A stretch of 64,000 nt of DNA from SIG714 sp964638675 (GTDB lineage Bacteria > Bacillota > Clostridia > Oscillospirales > CAG-272): positions 124,001-188,000 of the forward strand of contig CAZXAU010000002.1 in NCBI GenBank assembly GCA_964638675.1, read 5' to 3'. Below are positions 1-10,148 of this stretch, piece after piece. Position numbers and translations under genes: made by a program. The stretch's first letter is position 1; each line of letters starts with the position of its first letter. The notes beneath the pieces are model-generated. The model had not been told where the DNA came from, did not search any database, and saw nothing but the letters and a program-made list of their open reading frames with translations.

Positions 1-3000
1 TCGTGCAAATGTAACACCCGTAATGCCTGATCCTGTAGTGTAGATTTCCTTCAACGCTTTAAGCGAAGAAAGGTCAAGACCTTGATTTAACTGCGGTAAT
101 CCACGCAGGTCAATTTTCTCCATCATAATGTTGCTTCCGAATGATACACCACCGTTTTCGGAATTCATCGAAGTATTCGCATATTCTTCGGTGCCATCAC
201 CGAGAATAAGTTGCTGTAATCTTTTTGCCGATGATATGTCAGCAAATTTAGAATACAATGCCGCAAACGAGCCTATGGACGAGATGTTTGAAGCTGAATA
301 AATATATGTTTCAAGGTCGTTCAGCGAAGCACCTTCTGGCATTGCAATATCATACGACTGTCCTCGCATTGCTCGCACCTTTACAGTGCCGGCATTACCA
401 TATTTAACAGTAACGTAAGTGGAGGCATACGGTACGATTCCGTTTATGTTTCCATATGGAGGCACTGCTTGTTCTCCGGCGGGAGCATTAGCACGGAGCG
501 AAATACGGTCTGCCGTAGACACAGAACCTCCATACTTTGCAGACATGTACTGCTCTTGATATGTCTGAAACTGACGGAACTGATCTTCCTTTGTACCAAG
601 CATCATTTTGATGTATCGGGACTCGCCCTTCTTGATATAGGGTGTAAAATATTTCCCCCACATATCTTCGATTACGAGTGCTTCAGGTCTTGCACTCTGA
701 TATGTTTTCCATTTTGAAATAATCCGCTCGGCGTTCCATGCACCCGCTGCTTCACGGTCGAGGTACATTGCTTTAAGTTCATCGGCGAAACAGTCTTTCA
801 GATTTGTCCAAAGAACAGAATCGTATGCATTGAAAACATATGCCGCACCAACCATATCTGTATCTTCCAAACCGTAAGTGAATGTTAATCCACCGCTGTT
901 ATCGTTTCCTGCCATTGTATCATTGTCGTAGTCCTTGCAGAAATTCCAGCGATACCCTTCGGCTTCCGTATCGTATTCGTAGGATACGAAGCAGTTCTTT
1001 GCACGGTTATCGACCATGCAGTGCCGTTCTGTGAACAGATAGTGATACAGCATAGATCTCAAGGAGAAATAATTTTCAAACTCGTATCTGAACTTCGCTT
1101 TTCTGTATTCAGCAGTATCGGTAGTGTATGTGTTACTGCCGTATGTTTTAGCTTCAAGAAGAGCTGCACCTGTAGCTTGCTCGGGGTCAGTGGATACTAC
1201 CCACGACAGAACCTCAGCCCACTTATCCTTATTCGCCTGTGTAGGCTTTTTCGGAAAACGAAATTCAAAGTTCATATCACCGTCCCATGTTTCTGAGGAT
1301 AAGTCATCGCTCTTAAAGCGGCATTGCAGGTTATTGTTATTTCCTATTTCAACGCATGACATTTCGGGATATGCGGACAAGTCCTGACCGAAGACCTCAA
1401 AGTTTTTCTTACTGTTGCATATGTCTCCGCAACCGTACATGATAGTTTCGCCCGGTTCTATGCTTCTTGCACCAACTTCGATTTTTGCACCGGAGCTGTT
1501 CGTAAAGAACACCGCACAAGGATGACCCTCAATGACGTCACGGACTCTCGGATCGGCAGCCCTTTGAGGATTGATGTGTGGCTGGAATGTGTTGTAGTCG
1601 TCAGTGCAACAAACATTGTTAGCGTTTTCAGAGGATGCAACATTAAGTTTGATGTTGATGTAATTAACCGGGATAGAGTTAGGGGTCATTGAGTATCCCG
1701 TAATCGGTTCGTTGTTTCCGTTGAGCCAAGATGTTGCTGACGAGAAATCAAGGTCAAGATTCAATGCTGCCAGAATATATTCAAGTGACGATGTACCTTG
1801 TGCTTTCATGCTAACATTTTCGGCTGAAAATTCATATTCCGCACCGCCGTTTTTGTATGTAAGCGATACCTTTGCCGGTACTACGTCGCTCTTAGATGTA
1901 GTCATTCTGTCTGCTGTGATGTGGATTACTCTGAGTTCCGGTCTTGCATTGGCGAGCTTGGATTCGTTGATAGTGCCACCTGTATTATAGATGTCATTAC
2001 GTTCATAACGATCTATCATTTCAGAAACATTTCCACAGTCCGCTATATAGTTGTCAAGTACTTCCGAACGAGTGAGCGATGTTGAGTACATCTTTATACG
2101 GTAGATCCACACATCGCAGTCAGGAGATCCGATTCTCAGAATTGATGGATTCGCCTGTTGCCAGTTATCTGCATTTTCGTATGCAATACCTCTTGATGGA
2201 ATTCCTTCAAGCCAAACAACAGCTATTTTGTCTTCTGCAGAAGACTCAATATTGATATCCATTTCAATCTTCTTGTCTTCGCAATATTGAACGGTTGCAG
2301 ATTGCAAGGCCGATGAAAGCGTAGCTTGCTGAGCCTGAAGCTTGATGCCTATATTAGAATCAAGACAGCTTGCAATAGTAGCGTCATAGTTTCTGCATTC
2401 CGTGGACTTGAAAACGATCTTGATTTCCTTACCGGAAGTCTTAGCATCGTCATTGAAGAACGAGCGGTCAAACTCAACGTAGCTACTACGCTTGATGACG
2501 AGAGCGGTTACGCCCTCGCTGTCCTGTTGAAAGCCCCCGGATACCCAATCGAAATTCGGACTGAATGTCAGATGGTGATTTACGCCATTCCAGTCAGTGT
2601 ATCCGAACAAGTCATGTCCCGCCTCTTCATTTACATGCCCGGATGGGTCAAGGTCTACAATGAGACCACGGGTGACAGGTTGGATATCATAAAGGCTCGC
2701 CGTTACTGTTACCGTAGCGACTGCCGATGTGTTTCCGCAGGTGATCGACAATGTTTTCGTGCCTGAGGTAGTAGGCTTATACGCCCATGTCTGTGTGTCT
2801 CTACCGACGGTAACCGATTTCGTTGTATCTCCCGTTGCACTCAGTATAATATCAGTAGATTCGGAAACAGGATTAAATACACGATACTTGAGAATAGCCG
2901 TGCTATATTGCGATACAGTGATAGATGATTCAAGGAAGGCTACTATAGGCGTATCATTTCCTTCGCTAAACCAGATTCCCACATGTCGGAGCGGTGTTGT

Positions 3001-4407
3001 TGAAATAGAAGTTCCGTCAATAGTTGTTTCCATCCATGCGAGGATCGTATGAGCGCCATGAGTCTGAACCGGAATGGTTACCGCCACAGCTCTGCCGGAT
3101 GTCGCTACCACCTGCTCATATACTTCATTTCCGTCAACGCTCACCTTTACAGTTTTATTTCCCTGCCCATTCGGAACAAGTCGGAGATTAAGTGACTGTG
3201 AACCGTGATTTGCAAAATTCTCAATATTCCAAGTCAGCGTATATGACGTCACTGTAACCGTCCATGTCATGCTCTTACTACCGCCGTAAGCGTCTTCGAC
3301 AGTGAGTTTAACGGTATTTGTTGCTCCGGCAGTGAGATAATTTTTCACATTAAATGATCCGTCACCCTGAGTGATGCTTACTATCTGGACACGATTGCCG
3401 TTGACATACCAGCTTGCAGTAAGATCGCCCGTCGGCTCGGATGTATCCGTGTCTACGCTTGTTACAGAATACAAAATATTGACATTTTCAGCAGAATCCA
3501 TTACCGAGAAAGTTCTTGACGGATTTTTGTTTACAAGTGTAATTTTAGATCCTGAATAACCGCCACCACCGCCCCCTGTACCGATATACACAGGGTCAAC
3601 AACATCCTCACCGTCGGCTTGAATGTGTAAATATCCGCTCTCGTCAAAGACGATTGAATCGAAGCCTGTTCCGTTCTCGGGAAGAGTAATGCCCTCTCCA
3701 AGAATAATGCCATTAGAAGTAAGATATAGTTTACCGTCTTCGGGATCAACAGTAAAACCGTCAGCACCGCTGTTATCACCTTTAGAATAATGCGAGGTCT
3801 CTACATATTTTTGCAGTTGATCGTCCCAAAGCATCCAATATCCGTCGGATGATATTATAGGCAAGTGTTTTGTAGCATTGCTCACCGCAAGAGCGGCACT
3901 TCTGGTGTCATCCGCCGCAGAATTAGCATTGTCTGCGGCTGAATTAGCATTGTCTGCAGCGTCTTGCGCTTCCGCTTTTTTTTTAGCAACGTCTGAGAGC
4001 AGTGTGACCCAAGCGTCATATTCTTCATCATCCTCAATGCCTTCCCCTTTATATGATGCCGATTCAACATCCAATTCAAATGATCCGGATGTTAATTTAC
4101 TGCCGTCGGTATCAACAACCGTAATGTCGCAAATAACTCTGTCATCCAGCTCCAACATCCAGGCGGTCAGCGGTACAGTAACTGTACCGTCATCGTTTAC
4201 CTTACCTACAAAAGCTTTTGATGTGCTATCGGCACGCATAGCATTGATCGTAACTATACAGGTTGTATCAAGAGCAATGACTGTATCCCCCGATGTTAAT
4301 CTGATTTTCAAAAATCTCGAATTCTTATCGTACTGTTTACCGAAAATCGCTTGTATTCTGTTTTTTGCGGCTACATCAAGCGATAAAGGCTGAATTATTT
4401 TAATCAT
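1..4407 (-). CDS. Giant phage tail fibre or receptor-binding protein, CotH-like (3' end outside window)
   Basis: The frame is open from an ATG at 4407 to the left edge, giving at least 1,469 residues without a stop. A good ribosome binding site (GGGGAG) precedes the ATG, which overlaps the upstream gene by 8 bases. Residues 1 to about 125 resemble the N-terminal domain of baseplate upper proteins (BppU type) and are nearly a copy of the whole upstream gene product. Next come an Ala/Asp/Asn-rich linker with a repeated NANSAAD unit, a glycine run, Ig-like beta segments, a probable LamG/concanavalin-like domain around residues 570-790, and a long region with features of CotH-family proteins: KAQGTSS near residue 870 and a KDYDNDT segment near 1160. 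By position it should sit at the tail tip and bind the host surface. The CotH-like assignment is by motif only. Confidence 0.72.
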   Translation of the reverse strand, partial: MIKIIQPLSLDVAAKNRIQAIFGKQYDKNSRFLKIRLTSGDTVIALDTTCIVTINAMRADSTSKAFVGKVNDDGTVTVPLTAWMLELDDRVICDITVVDTDGSKLTSGSFELDVESASYKGEGIEDDEEYDAWVTLLSDVAKKKAEAQDAADNANSAADNANSAADDTRSAALAVSNATKHLPIISSDGYWMLWDDQLQKYVETSHYSKGDNSGADGFTVDPEDGKLYLTSNGIILGEGITLPENGTGFDSIVFDESGYLHIQADGEDVVDPVYIGTGGGGGGYSGSKITLVNKNPSRTFSVMDSAENVNILYSVTSVDTDTSEPTGDLTASWYVNGNRVQIVSITQGDGSFNVKNYLTAGATNTVKLTVEDAYGGSKSMTWTVTVTSYTLTWNIENFANHGSQSLNLRLVPNGQGNKTVKVSVDGNEVYEQVVATSGRAVAVTIPVQTHGAHTILAWMETTIDGTSISTTPLRHVGIWFSEGNDTPIVAFLESSITVSQYSTAILKYRVFNPVSESTDIILSATGDTTKSVTVGRDTQTWAYKPTTSGTKTLSITCGNTSAVATVTVTASLYDIQPVTRGLIVDLDPSGHVNEEAGHDLFGYTDWNGVNHHLTFSPNFDWVSGGFQQDSEGVTALVIKRSSYVEFDRSFFNDDAKTSGKEIKIVFKSTECRNYDATIASCLDSNIGIKLQAQQATLSSALQSATVQYCEDKKIEMDINIESSAEDKIAVVWLEGIPSRGIAYENADNWQQANPSILRIGSPDCDVWIYRIKMYSTSLTRSEVLDNYIADCGNVSEMIDRYERNDIYNTGGTINESKLANARPELRVIHITADRMTTSKSDVVPAKVSLTYKNGGAEYEFSAENVSMKAQGTSSLEYILAALNLDLDFSSATSWLNGNNEPITGYSMTPNSIPVNYINIKLNVASSENANNVCCTDDYNTFQPHINPQRAADPRVRDVIEGHPCAVFFTNSSGAKIEVGARSIEPGETIMYGCGDICNSKKNFEVFGQDLSAYPEMSCVEIGNNNNLQCRFKSDDLSSETWDGDMNFEFRFPKKPTQANKDKWAEVLSWVVSTDPEQATGAALLEAKTYGSNTYTTDTAEYRKAKFRYEFENYFSLRSMLYHYLFTERHCMVDNRAKNCFVSYEYDTEAEGYRWNFCKDYDNDTMAGNDNSGGLTFTYGLEDTDMVGAAYVFNAYDSVLWTNLKDCFADELKAMYLDREAAGAWNAERIISKWKTYQSARPEALVIEDMWGKYFTPYIKKGESRYIKMMLGTKEDQFRQFQTYQEQYMSAKYGGSVSTADRISLRANAPAGEQAVPPYGNINGIVPYASTYVTVKYGNAGTVKVRAMRGQSYDIAMPEGASLNDLETYIYSASNISSIGSFAALYSKFADISSAKRLQQLILGDGTEEYANTSMNSENGGVSFGSNIMMEKIDLRGLPQLNQGLDLSSLKALKEIYTTGSGITGVTFAR

Positions 4408-4783
4408 CTTCAACGTTCTCCCCACTGTATAACGCCGCTTCAACATCCAATTCAAATGATCCGGATGTCAATTTATTTTCATCGGCATCAATAATCGTAA
4501 TATCACAAATAACCCTGCCGTCCAGCTCCAACATCCACGGAGTCAGCGGTACGGTAACAGTGCCGTCGTCATTTACTCTGCCGGCAAAAGCCTTTGATGT
4601 GTGATTGGCACGCATAGCGTTGATCATTACCGTCGAGGTCGTATCGATTACAATAGCATCACCTTCGGATGTCAAGGTTATTTTCAGAAATCTTGAGTTT
4701 TTATCGTGCTGTTTTGCAAAGATCGCCTGTGTTCTGTTTTTCACAGCTACGTCAAGCGATAAGTGCTGAATTATTTCAATCAT
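4400..4783 (-). CDS. BppU-like baseplate protein, duplicated N-terminal domain
   Basis: This 127-residue protein is a single domain closely similar along its whole length to residues 1-125 of the giant fibre protein encoded just downstream; shared blocks include LSLDVA, KNSRFLKI, NDDGTVTVPLT, WMLELD and LTSGSFELDVE. The similarity also holds at DNA level, so the two arose by tandem duplication. I chose the ATG at 4783 because GGAGG lies eight bases before it; a GTG at 4792 would overlap that site. Its start overlaps the preceding stop by 8 bases (ATGATTGA), suggesting coupled translation. Proteins of this family form the scaffold that anchors receptor-binding proteins to the baseplate. The short copy may be an independent adaptor or a spare domain. 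Confidence 0.75.
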   Translation of the reverse strand: MIEIIQHLSLDVAVKNRTQAIFAKQHDKNSRFLKITLTSEGDAIVIDTTSTVMINAMRANHTSKAFAGRVNDDGTVTVPLTPWMLELDGRVICDITIIDADENKLTSGSFELDVEAALYSGENVEDD

Positions 4784-5039
4784 CACCCTCACCTCCGCTT
4801 ATTGTCTTATTATAATCTGACATTTGCTTTTCATAGGATTTAACAGCTGCTTGCAATTCCATATCAGCACCTTTTTCGAGCTGATGCAATATATCGGCTA
4901 CAATATCACGAGCGAGATAAAGGGGAATGGTGTGTTTAACTATGATGTTGTTTATCGCCGATACAACTTCATTTTTTGCTTCCGAATAGTCGATGCAAAA
5001 CGGACGAATCGGCTTATTATCTGATAATTTTGTACTCAT
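4776..5039 (-). CDS. Small phage tail-region protein, unknown function
   Basis: This 87-residue protein begins at an ATG preceded by GGAGGAAAG. It is mostly helical in appearance, with an acidic, glycine-rich end (SGGEGDD). It contains an ALARDI-like helix, a run resembling a coiled segment (LQAAVKSYEKQMSDYNK) and no cysteine-based metal site. It lies between the 687-residue tail protein and the duplicated BppU-like gene and overlaps the latter by 8 bases, so it probably belongs to the same tail-tip operon. I do not recognise a family. Chaperone or structural roles are both possible. Confidence 0.65.
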   Translation of the reverse strand: MSTKLSDNKPIRPFCIDYSEAKNEVVSAINNIIVKHTIPLYLARDIVADILHQLEKGADMELQAAVKSYEKQMSDYNKTISGGEGDD

Positions 5040-5051
5040 TTCTTTCCTCCA

Positions 5052-7115
5052 TTAGCCTTCATATTTATATCCTAACCTTGTTTCAAGCGTGGTTATCCTA
5101 TCTAATAACTCATTTACAGATGTACTTCCGATTTGCCAATCGTCGCCGATAAGCTTCCCTCCGTTTCGGGTAATATTGATACCTACGCCGCCTGTAACAA
5201 ATTGCATATACATATAATTTTCGTTACTTTCTTCTCTGCTTACACTGAACCATGCGTTATTACGCCATAGAGCAATAGCATCCGGAGTGATGCATGATGC
5301 TTCATCGACGCCGAGATTATTACATATTAGTCCTCCGCTACCTATGCTCCAATACGGTGTAGCATCGTTTTCAGGATCTTTCCCGATGGTCCCACTCTTT
5401 GCGTTGATCTCACCGCTTAGATATACATCTGTGCCGTAAATTTGTCCGAGTTTGTTTATACCAAACTTATCACCTGCTTTAAAAACCCATCCACTGCCCT
5501 TATGTCCGGCAATAGTCTTTGTACTTGTAGATCCGGTGCAAAGAAATATATCAGCCTCGGCGAAACTATTGCCGTGATAAATTGAGTTTTCATCTATGCA
5601 CCAATCAGATAATTTCACACCACCATCTGCAACCGTCAGCAGATTTTTCCCGCTACCATCATTCAGTCGAACATTAAGCTTATCGGCCGTAATCGAACGT
5701 GCGGCAAGAAGATCGGTAGTGATTTTATAGGCAGACAGAACATTCAACACTGCATTACCGTCACGACTTATTCCATATTGCCATACCGGATTGCCGTTGT
5801 TCCAATCGTTTGTCCAAGCGAATCCGCCCTCACGGAATGTATAGATTACGGAACTATCTTCTAAAGCAGCCGAATTATGATAATAGTAAACTTCTGAACC
5901 GTTGCTATCCTTTTTTACGCTTCCGAATAGTCCAAGAGAATTAGCTACTGTTTCGTTAAGAGCCAATACGGCTTGTATACGACTGTTTAGTGTTATATTT
6001 TGCTCTTTTTTCAAGTTATTGATAATCGTCGTTTCTCTTTTGGTAAGCGGATTTGCAGAAGCATAGCCACTCCTTGTCGCCGTTTCACCCTTACCTTCAA
6101 GAGCCGTACTCATGTTAAGCGTAAAGGTATAGTCGGTGATTATCGTGGAATGATTTATCCCATTCTTATCAACAAAGGTGATGACGTCAAGCGGATATAG
6201 GTGTGGCATGGGCTTTACCGTAGCTGAAAACGGAGTATATGAGAAACCTCCGAGTATCGAGTAAAGAGCTTGTGACACTTCACGATGGTCATGTTGGATT
6301 AACTCGTTAGACTCAATATTAAAGGCATACCCATCATTTCCTTCAAGGAAAACCGCTTTCTCGGCAACAACTTGCACACCTGTAATAACAATGGTATTTT
6401 CCTCTATATCAGAGTCAAAGCGTTCCCGCACCGTGAGCGTGGCGTCAGTCTGCTCATACCATTTCAAGATCAATTGACCGTTCCAATCAATGAAACCGCA
6501 AGTACCTGTCAACTCGGCAATCCAAGAAAGCAACTGCCGATATGTCAAGTCATCACTTGTTGGGGCTTCCTGTATTACATAAGAGTGATTCGGGAGGGTG
6601 TGTATGTCCGTCCCTAAAGTTACATTGCATATATCGCAAACTCGATCGAGCAGGTCACCCACCGTCATAGGGAAGGATAATAGACTCATATCCACAGTTT
6701 TATCGAACAAAACCATTCGATCGAGAGCTGTAAGCGTTATGATTTCAAGCTTACGAGGTGCTTTATCAACTGTGAAATAACCAAACGGAATATAGTGATA
6801 TTCGGCATTTTCCCAACAGTGGGCATCCCACTTTTTTGTTCCGACTCGAACATACATCTCTGCACCTTCAAACTGTATGCTGTTAAATCGACCGTCTGCG
6901 TTGTTGAGTTTCAGCTCAATCTCAGCAGCTACAACAGAACCGATCTCAATTTTGCTTCCCGAAACGCTATAACGATTTACAGAGAAACCGCCGAGAATAA
7001 TATCCTCATCGGTGATTTGCAACTCGTTATTTAGCCCATAGAAACTTATATCAACGACTTGTCTGTAAGGTTTGGTAAACAGATTGAGTGCTTCTTGTGA
7101 AATAGGATATGCCAT
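5052..7115 (-). CDS. Phage tail-tip protein (minor structural protein, Tal-like)
   Basis: The 687-residue product begins AYPISQEALNLF and its first 350 residues resemble the N-terminal region of phage minor structural or tail-tip hub proteins: an SGS-KIEIGSVVAAEIELKL segment, an FG-Y-FTVDKAPRK segment and a VGDLLDRVCDICN region. The C-terminal half has a repetitive beta character with ADKLNVRL and SGEINAKSGTIG segments, typical of phage attachment proteins ending in a carbohydrate-contact domain, and closes with a short helix (ELLDRITTLETRLGYKYEG). It follows the distal tail protein by one base and precedes the receptor-binding genes, the usual siphovirus order. It should form the hub below the tail tube. 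I cannot see an obvious peptidase active site. Confidence 0.75.
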   Translation of the reverse strand: MAYPISQEALNLFTKPYRQVVDISFYGLNNELQITDEDIILGGFSVNRYSVSGSKIEIGSVVAAEIELKLNNADGRFNSIQFEGAEMYVRVGTKKWDAHCWENAEYHYIPFGYFTVDKAPRKLEIITLTALDRMVLFDKTVDMSLLSFPMTVGDLLDRVCDICNVTLGTDIHTLPNHSYVIQEAPTSDDLTYRQLLSWIAELTGTCGFIDWNGQLILKWYEQTDATLTVRERFDSDIEENTIVITGVQVVAEKAVFLEGNDGYAFNIESNELIQHDHREVSQALYSILGGFSYTPFSATVKPMPHLYPLDVITFVDKNGINHSTIITDYTFTLNMSTALEGKGETATRSGYASANPLTKRETTIINNLKKEQNITLNSRIQAVLALNETVANSLGLFGSVKKDSNGSEVYYYHNSAALEDSSVIYTFREGGFAWTNDWNNGNPVWQYGISRDGNAVLNVLSAYKITTDLLAARSITADKLNVRLNDGSGKNLLTVADGGVKLSDWCIDENSIYHGNSFAEADIFLCTGSTSTKTIAGHKGSGWVFKAGDKFGINKLGQIYGTDVYLSGEINAKSGTIGKDPENDATPYWSIGSGGLICNNLGVDEASCITPDAIALWRNNAWFSVSREESNENYMYMQFVTGGVGINITRNGGKLIGDDWQIGSTSVNELLDRITTLETRLGYKYEG

Positions 7116-7116
7116 A

Positions 7117-7497
7117 TCAAACCCCCGACCTTTCTATAATATTGAAGGAAAGGTTAGACCAAAGTCCTTTCACAGCGTTATACATAGGAGCGGAACGGTT
7201 GCCGACATAGAACTCCGAGGTTATGTATTTTCCCTGCATTGCATCCAAGTAGCACACAGTTATGTACTCCGGGTTAAAGGCTTGCAGTAGTTCCGAAACA
7301 TCGGCGGTCGAGATGTTCTGCCATGAGAGTTCGAGTCCCACGAGCTGACCGACACGCTTTTTGTGCATTACAGTATCTTCCGTGCGCCCTGCATCTGCGG
7401 CAGAAACATCTTCCAACTTCCAAAGATAGGAGGAGGGACACTTGACAGCCTTGCCGTTTACTGAACGTACGGGGTTAGTTTCTACATATTGAGCCAT
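7117..7497 (-). CDS. Phage distal tail-like protein
   Basis: The 126-residue product starts at an ATG behind AAGGAGG. It has an early LEDVSAADAGRTEDTVMHKKRVGQL region and a later segment (ITVCYLDAMQGKYITSEFYVGNRSAPMY) that I associate with small tail proteins sitting between the tape measure and the tail tip in Clostridia phages. Its size and position fit a distal-tail or tail-tube-terminator role. There is no membrane segment. The family assignment rests mainly on gene order, so the exact role is uncertain. Confidence 0.65.
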   Translation of the reverse strand: MAQYVETNPVRSVNGKAVKCPSSYLWKLEDVSAADAGRTEDTVMHKKRVGQLVGLELSWQNISTADVSELLQAFNPEYITVCYLDAMQGKYITSEFYVGNRSAPMYNAVKGLWSNLSFNIIERSGV

Positions 7498-7511
7498 TCA
7501 AATATACCTCC

Positions 7512-10148
7512 TTACACTCCTGTAGGAATGACGGTCTTACCGTCCCGTCTGTTCTTTCGTTCAATATCGCTTATGATGCTTCTCGCACCGCCGTAGGACG
7601 AGTACGGAACATCCTTGTCGAGAATTTTCCGAAGAATATTGATCTCTTCTCGTAAGAGAGCGTTCTGCTCGGCATTGGCGTCAGCAACACCTTGAGATAC
7701 CGATTCGACAATTTGATCGTTGTTCATTACAGCAGTTTGTCTACCTACATTTCCGACAAGCTCAGGTGCAACCTCGTTGGCGATAAACAGTTGTCCTGCC
7801 GGTACGATACCACCGTCTGCGAGTAGCGGGATTTCGGGAACGCTGATCGTTTTCAGACTACTGAAAGGTTTCAGTCCCAATATCTCGATATTCTTAATCC
7901 AATTAAGAGCGGAGTTGATACCGTTGAACGGAACAGCGATCACCTTGTTAAGCCCGGTAATGAGACCATTCACGACCGCTTTGAACGCTGAAACTATGCC
8001 GTTCTTAATATCGACAAAAATCTGACCGGCGACCGAGAACACCTTAACGATGCCCTGCCACGCTTTCTCGAATGTATCTTTGAAAAACGATGCGACTGTC
8101 GAAAAGACGGACTTCACGCCCTCCCAAGCAGCCTTTGCCTTGTCTAAGAATCCGCTCCACAAATTTGAAAAGAATATACTCACAGGCTGGATAATATTTG
8201 TGTTTATCCAACTGCCGATAGTCGAGAACACGGACTTAATCGAGTTCCACGCTTCAACCGCCCAATTCGTTACTCCCTCCCACAAGCTGGAGAAGAAGTT
8301 GGTGACAGGCTGAATAACATAAATATCAAACCATTCGGCTGCGACCGACCAAACCTCGCATATGCCGTCCCACAAATTCACAAAAAACTGACCGATGTCG
8401 GAAAGTGCTTGTGAACACCAAGCGACAATGGAGTCCCAACTCTGAATAATCAAAATTGTCAGATCAGTAAGTGCGCCCACCGCCAAACCGATTAAAGCGC
8501 CGATTCCTGCACCGATAGGACCACCGCACATACCGATGATTGCGCCGATTCCTGCGCCGGTGAGAGTTGCACCCGCACCAATAAGTGCAGCACTTAACCA
8601 ATTCAGACCTTCCTTTATGGCATCCCATATTCCAGTGATATACATAGGAATACCCGCAACGATAGCACCGATGGCAGCACCTAAAACACTACTTCCGAAC
8701 GTTTTTCCGATAAGTGCGCCACCCGCTACGACCGCTCCACCTCCACCGAGTGTTTCGAGAAGGTTCTGCCAATCAATTCCGTCTGAGATAATACTGACTA
8801 AGCCTTTAACTTCAATCACAAGTCCTGTGACAGTAAGCATAAGTCCTGTCGCTAAGGCGATTGCGGAACTCCCTACGCCTATCTTCGATAAGGCTTTGCC
8901 TAAGTCCCACCCCATCATACCGAGCTTAATTGCCCCTACATACCACAGAATATCTTTGAGCTTGTCGATGATGCCGTCTACATAAGCATTATCCAACGGA
9001 ACTTCTGTGAAGACATATCCCGAATTATCACTTGCAGAACTACTAGCACTACCGTTGCTCGAATTGTCCGTTAAGGTATTGATTTCATCCATCCCTAAAA
9101 GAGATTTTTTGAGTTTCTTGTTGGCCGCAGTAGCATCATCGGCGGCTGCCGCATATTCAGTCGCAACTTTTGTCGCTTTCGTCCAAGTGCTTGCGCCGGA
9201 TAATCTTGCAAAAACTTGATTGATAATATTCAGAAAATCGACAAATTTGTCAATTACCCATTCGATCGCCGGAGTAAGTGTAACAATAAGCGGAGCAACC
9301 ATAGCACCTAACGAGGCTTTTAAGTATTTGAAACTCGTAGCAAGAGTGTCGAGTGATTTTGCAAGAAATCCATTCATTGACTTGCTGTACTGATAAATGG
9401 CATTTACACCGTCTCGCATGGATGTTGTAATTGCACTTATCACAGCGTTCATTGCACGATAGGCAACACGACTCGTGAACATTTTGACAAGATTACGCAA
9501 CTTTGTAGAGATTCCGCCAAACACTGATTTTATTACGCCGCCCATCTTAATCGCCGCAGAACGAATGCCCGAAAATGCTTTTGTAGCAATCGCATTTAAA
9601 TGTTCAAACTTCATACCCGTTTCAGAGAGAGCGTTACCCAACCCCTCAACTTCGACTGTAGTATCTGCCACGGTAGAAGGATCAATCTGTACTTTTCCGT
9701 CAGGGGTAGAAGTGGAGGAGGAAACTGGAGAAGCATCACCAACGGTTCCCAATGTTGAGACTTTTTCGACATCCCGTATTGCCGCAAGACCATTAGTCAT
9801 CTCGTTCAACTTGGACATATCGACATCTTTCAGACAATCAATTGCCGTACCAAGATCAAGAATACGGTCGGCGATTTTGCTTAAATTCTTCATATAGCCA
9901 AAGGCACCGAGTTCTTTTAATCCGTTTGCTATTTCGGATAATTTTGATACGCCGCCTGAATTAATCTTGTTGGTAGCATTTGATATTTTTTCGAGATGCT
10001 TTTCGATACTGTTGAGTCCTTTATTGCTACCGCTTGTTATTTTTTTTATACGATCCAAAGTGTCGATAAGTTTTTCAAGACCACCTACTGCGCTTGAACT
10101 GTCACCTGTGACTTCAATACGCAGGGTTTCAATGATGTTATCACTCAA
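7512..10148 (-). CDS. Phage tail tape measure protein
   Basis: The 878-residue protein has the composition of a tape measure: a coiled-coil N-terminal third (GGLEKLIDTLDRIKKI and related heptads), a long alanine/glycine-rich hydrophobic middle (residues about 430-560, several possible transmembrane helices) and repeated tryptophan-rich units (for example FFSSLWEGVTNWAVEAWNSIKSVF and FFSNLWSGFLDKAKAAWEGVKSVF, split here by their shared SVFST pattern). It sets tail length and is ejected on infection. I chose a TTG start at 10148: AAAGGAGG lies just upstream, and the codon overlaps the previous stop as TTGAGTGA. A longer frame to 10181 would place that binding site inside the gene. Confidence 0.9.
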   Translation of the reverse strand: MSDNIIETLRIEVTGDSSSAVGGLEKLIDTLDRIKKITSGSNKGLNSIEKHLEKISNATNKINSGGVSKLSEIANGLKELGAFGYMKNLSKIADRILDLGTAIDCLKDVDMSKLNEMTNGLAAIRDVEKVSTLGTVGDASPVSSSTSTPDGKVQIDPSTVADTTVEVEGLGNALSETGMKFEHLNAIATKAFSGIRSAAIKMGGVIKSVFGGISTKLRNLVKMFTSRVAYRAMNAVISAITTSMRDGVNAIYQYSKSMNGFLAKSLDTLATSFKYLKASLGAMVAPLIVTLTPAIEWVIDKFVDFLNIINQVFARLSGASTWTKATKVATEYAAAADDATAANKKLKKSLLGMDEINTLTDNSSNGSASSSASDNSGYVFTEVPLDNAYVDGIIDKLKDILWYVGAIKLGMMGWDLGKALSKIGVGSSAIALATGLMLTVTGLVIEVKGLVSIISDGIDWQNLLETLGGGGAVVAGGALIGKTFGSSVLGAAIGAIVAGIPMYITGIWDAIKEGLNWLSAALIGAGATLTGAGIGAIIGMCGGPIGAGIGALIGLAVGALTDLTILIIQSWDSIVAWCSQALSDIGQFFVNLWDGICEVWSVAAEWFDIYVIQPVTNFFSSLWEGVTNWAVEAWNSIKSVFSTIGSWINTNIIQPVSIFFSNLWSGFLDKAKAAWEGVKSVFSTVASFFKDTFEKAWQGIVKVFSVAGQIFVDIKNGIVSAFKAVVNGLITGLNKVIAVPFNGINSALNWIKNIEILGLKPFSSLKTISVPEIPLLADGGIVPAGQLFIANEVAPELVGNVGRQTAVMNNDQIVESVSQGVADANAEQNALLREEINILRKILDKDVPYSSYGGARSIISDIERKNRRDGKTVIPTGV

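Noticed and set aside
7720..9897. Several plus-strand open frames of 70-150 codons opposite the tape measure gene
   Set aside because: They lie antisense to a strongly supported gene, have proline/serine-rich odd composition and no ribosome binding sites. They are by-products of the codon use of the tape measure.
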